Positions 5,441 to 5,749 of a stretch of 5,749 bases of DNA are shown piece after piece. How positions within the stretch are numbered: the first letter of the stretch is position 1; every line of letters starts with the position of its first letter. Source of the stretch: Bacteroidota bacterium (GTDB lineage Bacteria > Bacteroidota > Bacteroidia > Bacteroidales > B18-G4). Under the pieces are notes generated by a model. The model ran no database searches. It had not been told where the DNA came from and saw only the letters and a list, made by a program, of their open reading frames with translations. The DNA lies in contig DAOVZP010000126.1 in NCBI GenBank assembly GCA_030635045.1, positions 1 through 5,749 of the forward strand, written 5' to 3'. The position numbers were made by a program, and so were the translations under genes.

Positions 5441-5749
5441 TCAACCGCCCAAATAATTATGCGGAGTGATCAGTTTAAGTTCTTCTTTAACTGTATCAGG
5501 CACTTCCAGCCCGTCAATAAAGCTGTGGATAGCCGCTTTGTCGATCTTCTCATTTTTCCTGGTCAGGCCTTTGAGTGCTTCAAAAGGCTCAGGATAATTT
5601 TCCCTACGAAGGATCGTTTGTATGGCCTCCGACACAACGGCCCAGTTATCTTCCAGGTCGGCATTGATCTTATCAGTATTTACCACCAGCTTGTTAAGCC
5701 CTTTTATCAATGATTTAAGGGCGATGATGGTATGGCCGACAGGCACACC
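5441..5749 (-). CDS. purB: Adenylosuccinate lyase, C-terminal part (partial at window edge)
   Basis: The enzyme releases fumarate twice in purine synthesis: from SAICAR to give AICAR, and from adenylosuccinate to give AMP. The visible 102 residues begin GVPVGHTIIALKSLIKGLNK and continue with LEDNWAVVSEAIQTILRRENYPEPFEALKGLTR, a close match to the C-terminal domain of the E. coli-type PurB (LDHNWEVLAEPIQTVMRRYG in that enzyme). The protein ends ITPHNYLGG, shorter than the E. coli tail, as I would expect for Bacteroidota. The frame stays open through 5749, so the GTG at 5744-5746 is an internal valine codon rather than a start; the catalytic signature loop lies outside the window. Downstream is the 39-bp repeat pair and then the ABC exporter gene. 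Whether the two are co-transcribed is not clear from sequence. Confidence 0.93.
   Translation of the reverse strand, partial: GVPVGHTIIALKSLIKGLNKLVVNTDKINADLEDNWAVVSEAIQTILRRENYPEPFEALKGLTRKNEKIDKAAIHSFIDGLEVPDTVKEELKLITPHNYLGG

Overview
The window looks like a piece of a Bacteroidota chromosome, probably an anaerobic or facultative Bacteroidales/Marinilabiliales-type lineage. The evidence is a DUF5606-type protein (a family I know only from Bacteroidota), a two-subunit NAD-linked dihydroorotate dehydrogenase (PyrK plus class 1B PyrD), mostly absent Shine-Dalgarno sequences, one TAnnTTTG-type -7 promoter element, and AT-rich spacers holding short tandem repeats. All recognised genes lie on the minus strand, so transcription runs from high to low coordinates.

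In transcription order, the right edge carries the C-terminal part of adenylosuccinate lyase (purB, 5441-5749). A 120-bp spacer follows with two tandem, diverged 39-bp units. Next is a complete 606-residue MsbA-like ABC exporter (3500-5320), then a 252-bp spacer that is largely a mosaic of 8-, 9- and 10-bp repeats. A DUF5606-type protein with a strongly acidic tail comes next (2792-3247). It is followed within 5 nt by an intrinsic terminator whose U-tract ends only 6 nt before pyrK (1984-2751). pyrK overlaps pyrD (1079-1990) by 7 nt. Last is a small-protein/membrane cluster: a two-domain zf-TFIIB-like zinc-ribbon protein (621-1010), LemA (33-587), and the first 8 codons of a further gene (1-26) whose start resembles an M48/HtpX-like membrane metalloprotease.

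Functionally the window joins nucleotide biosynthesis (purB for purines, pyrK-pyrD for the dihydroorotate-to-orotate step), an envelope lipid or drug exporter, and a LemA-type envelope cluster. The coding content is mostly ordinary housekeeping. I found no clear new multi-gene system. The parts most worth a second look are: the terminator between the DUF5606 gene and pyrK, which may act as a readthrough or attenuation control; the structured 39-bp tandem repeat with a compensatory base change; the period-8 to period-9 repeat mosaic; and the zf-TFIIB protein whose first zinc ribbon has lost most of its cysteines.
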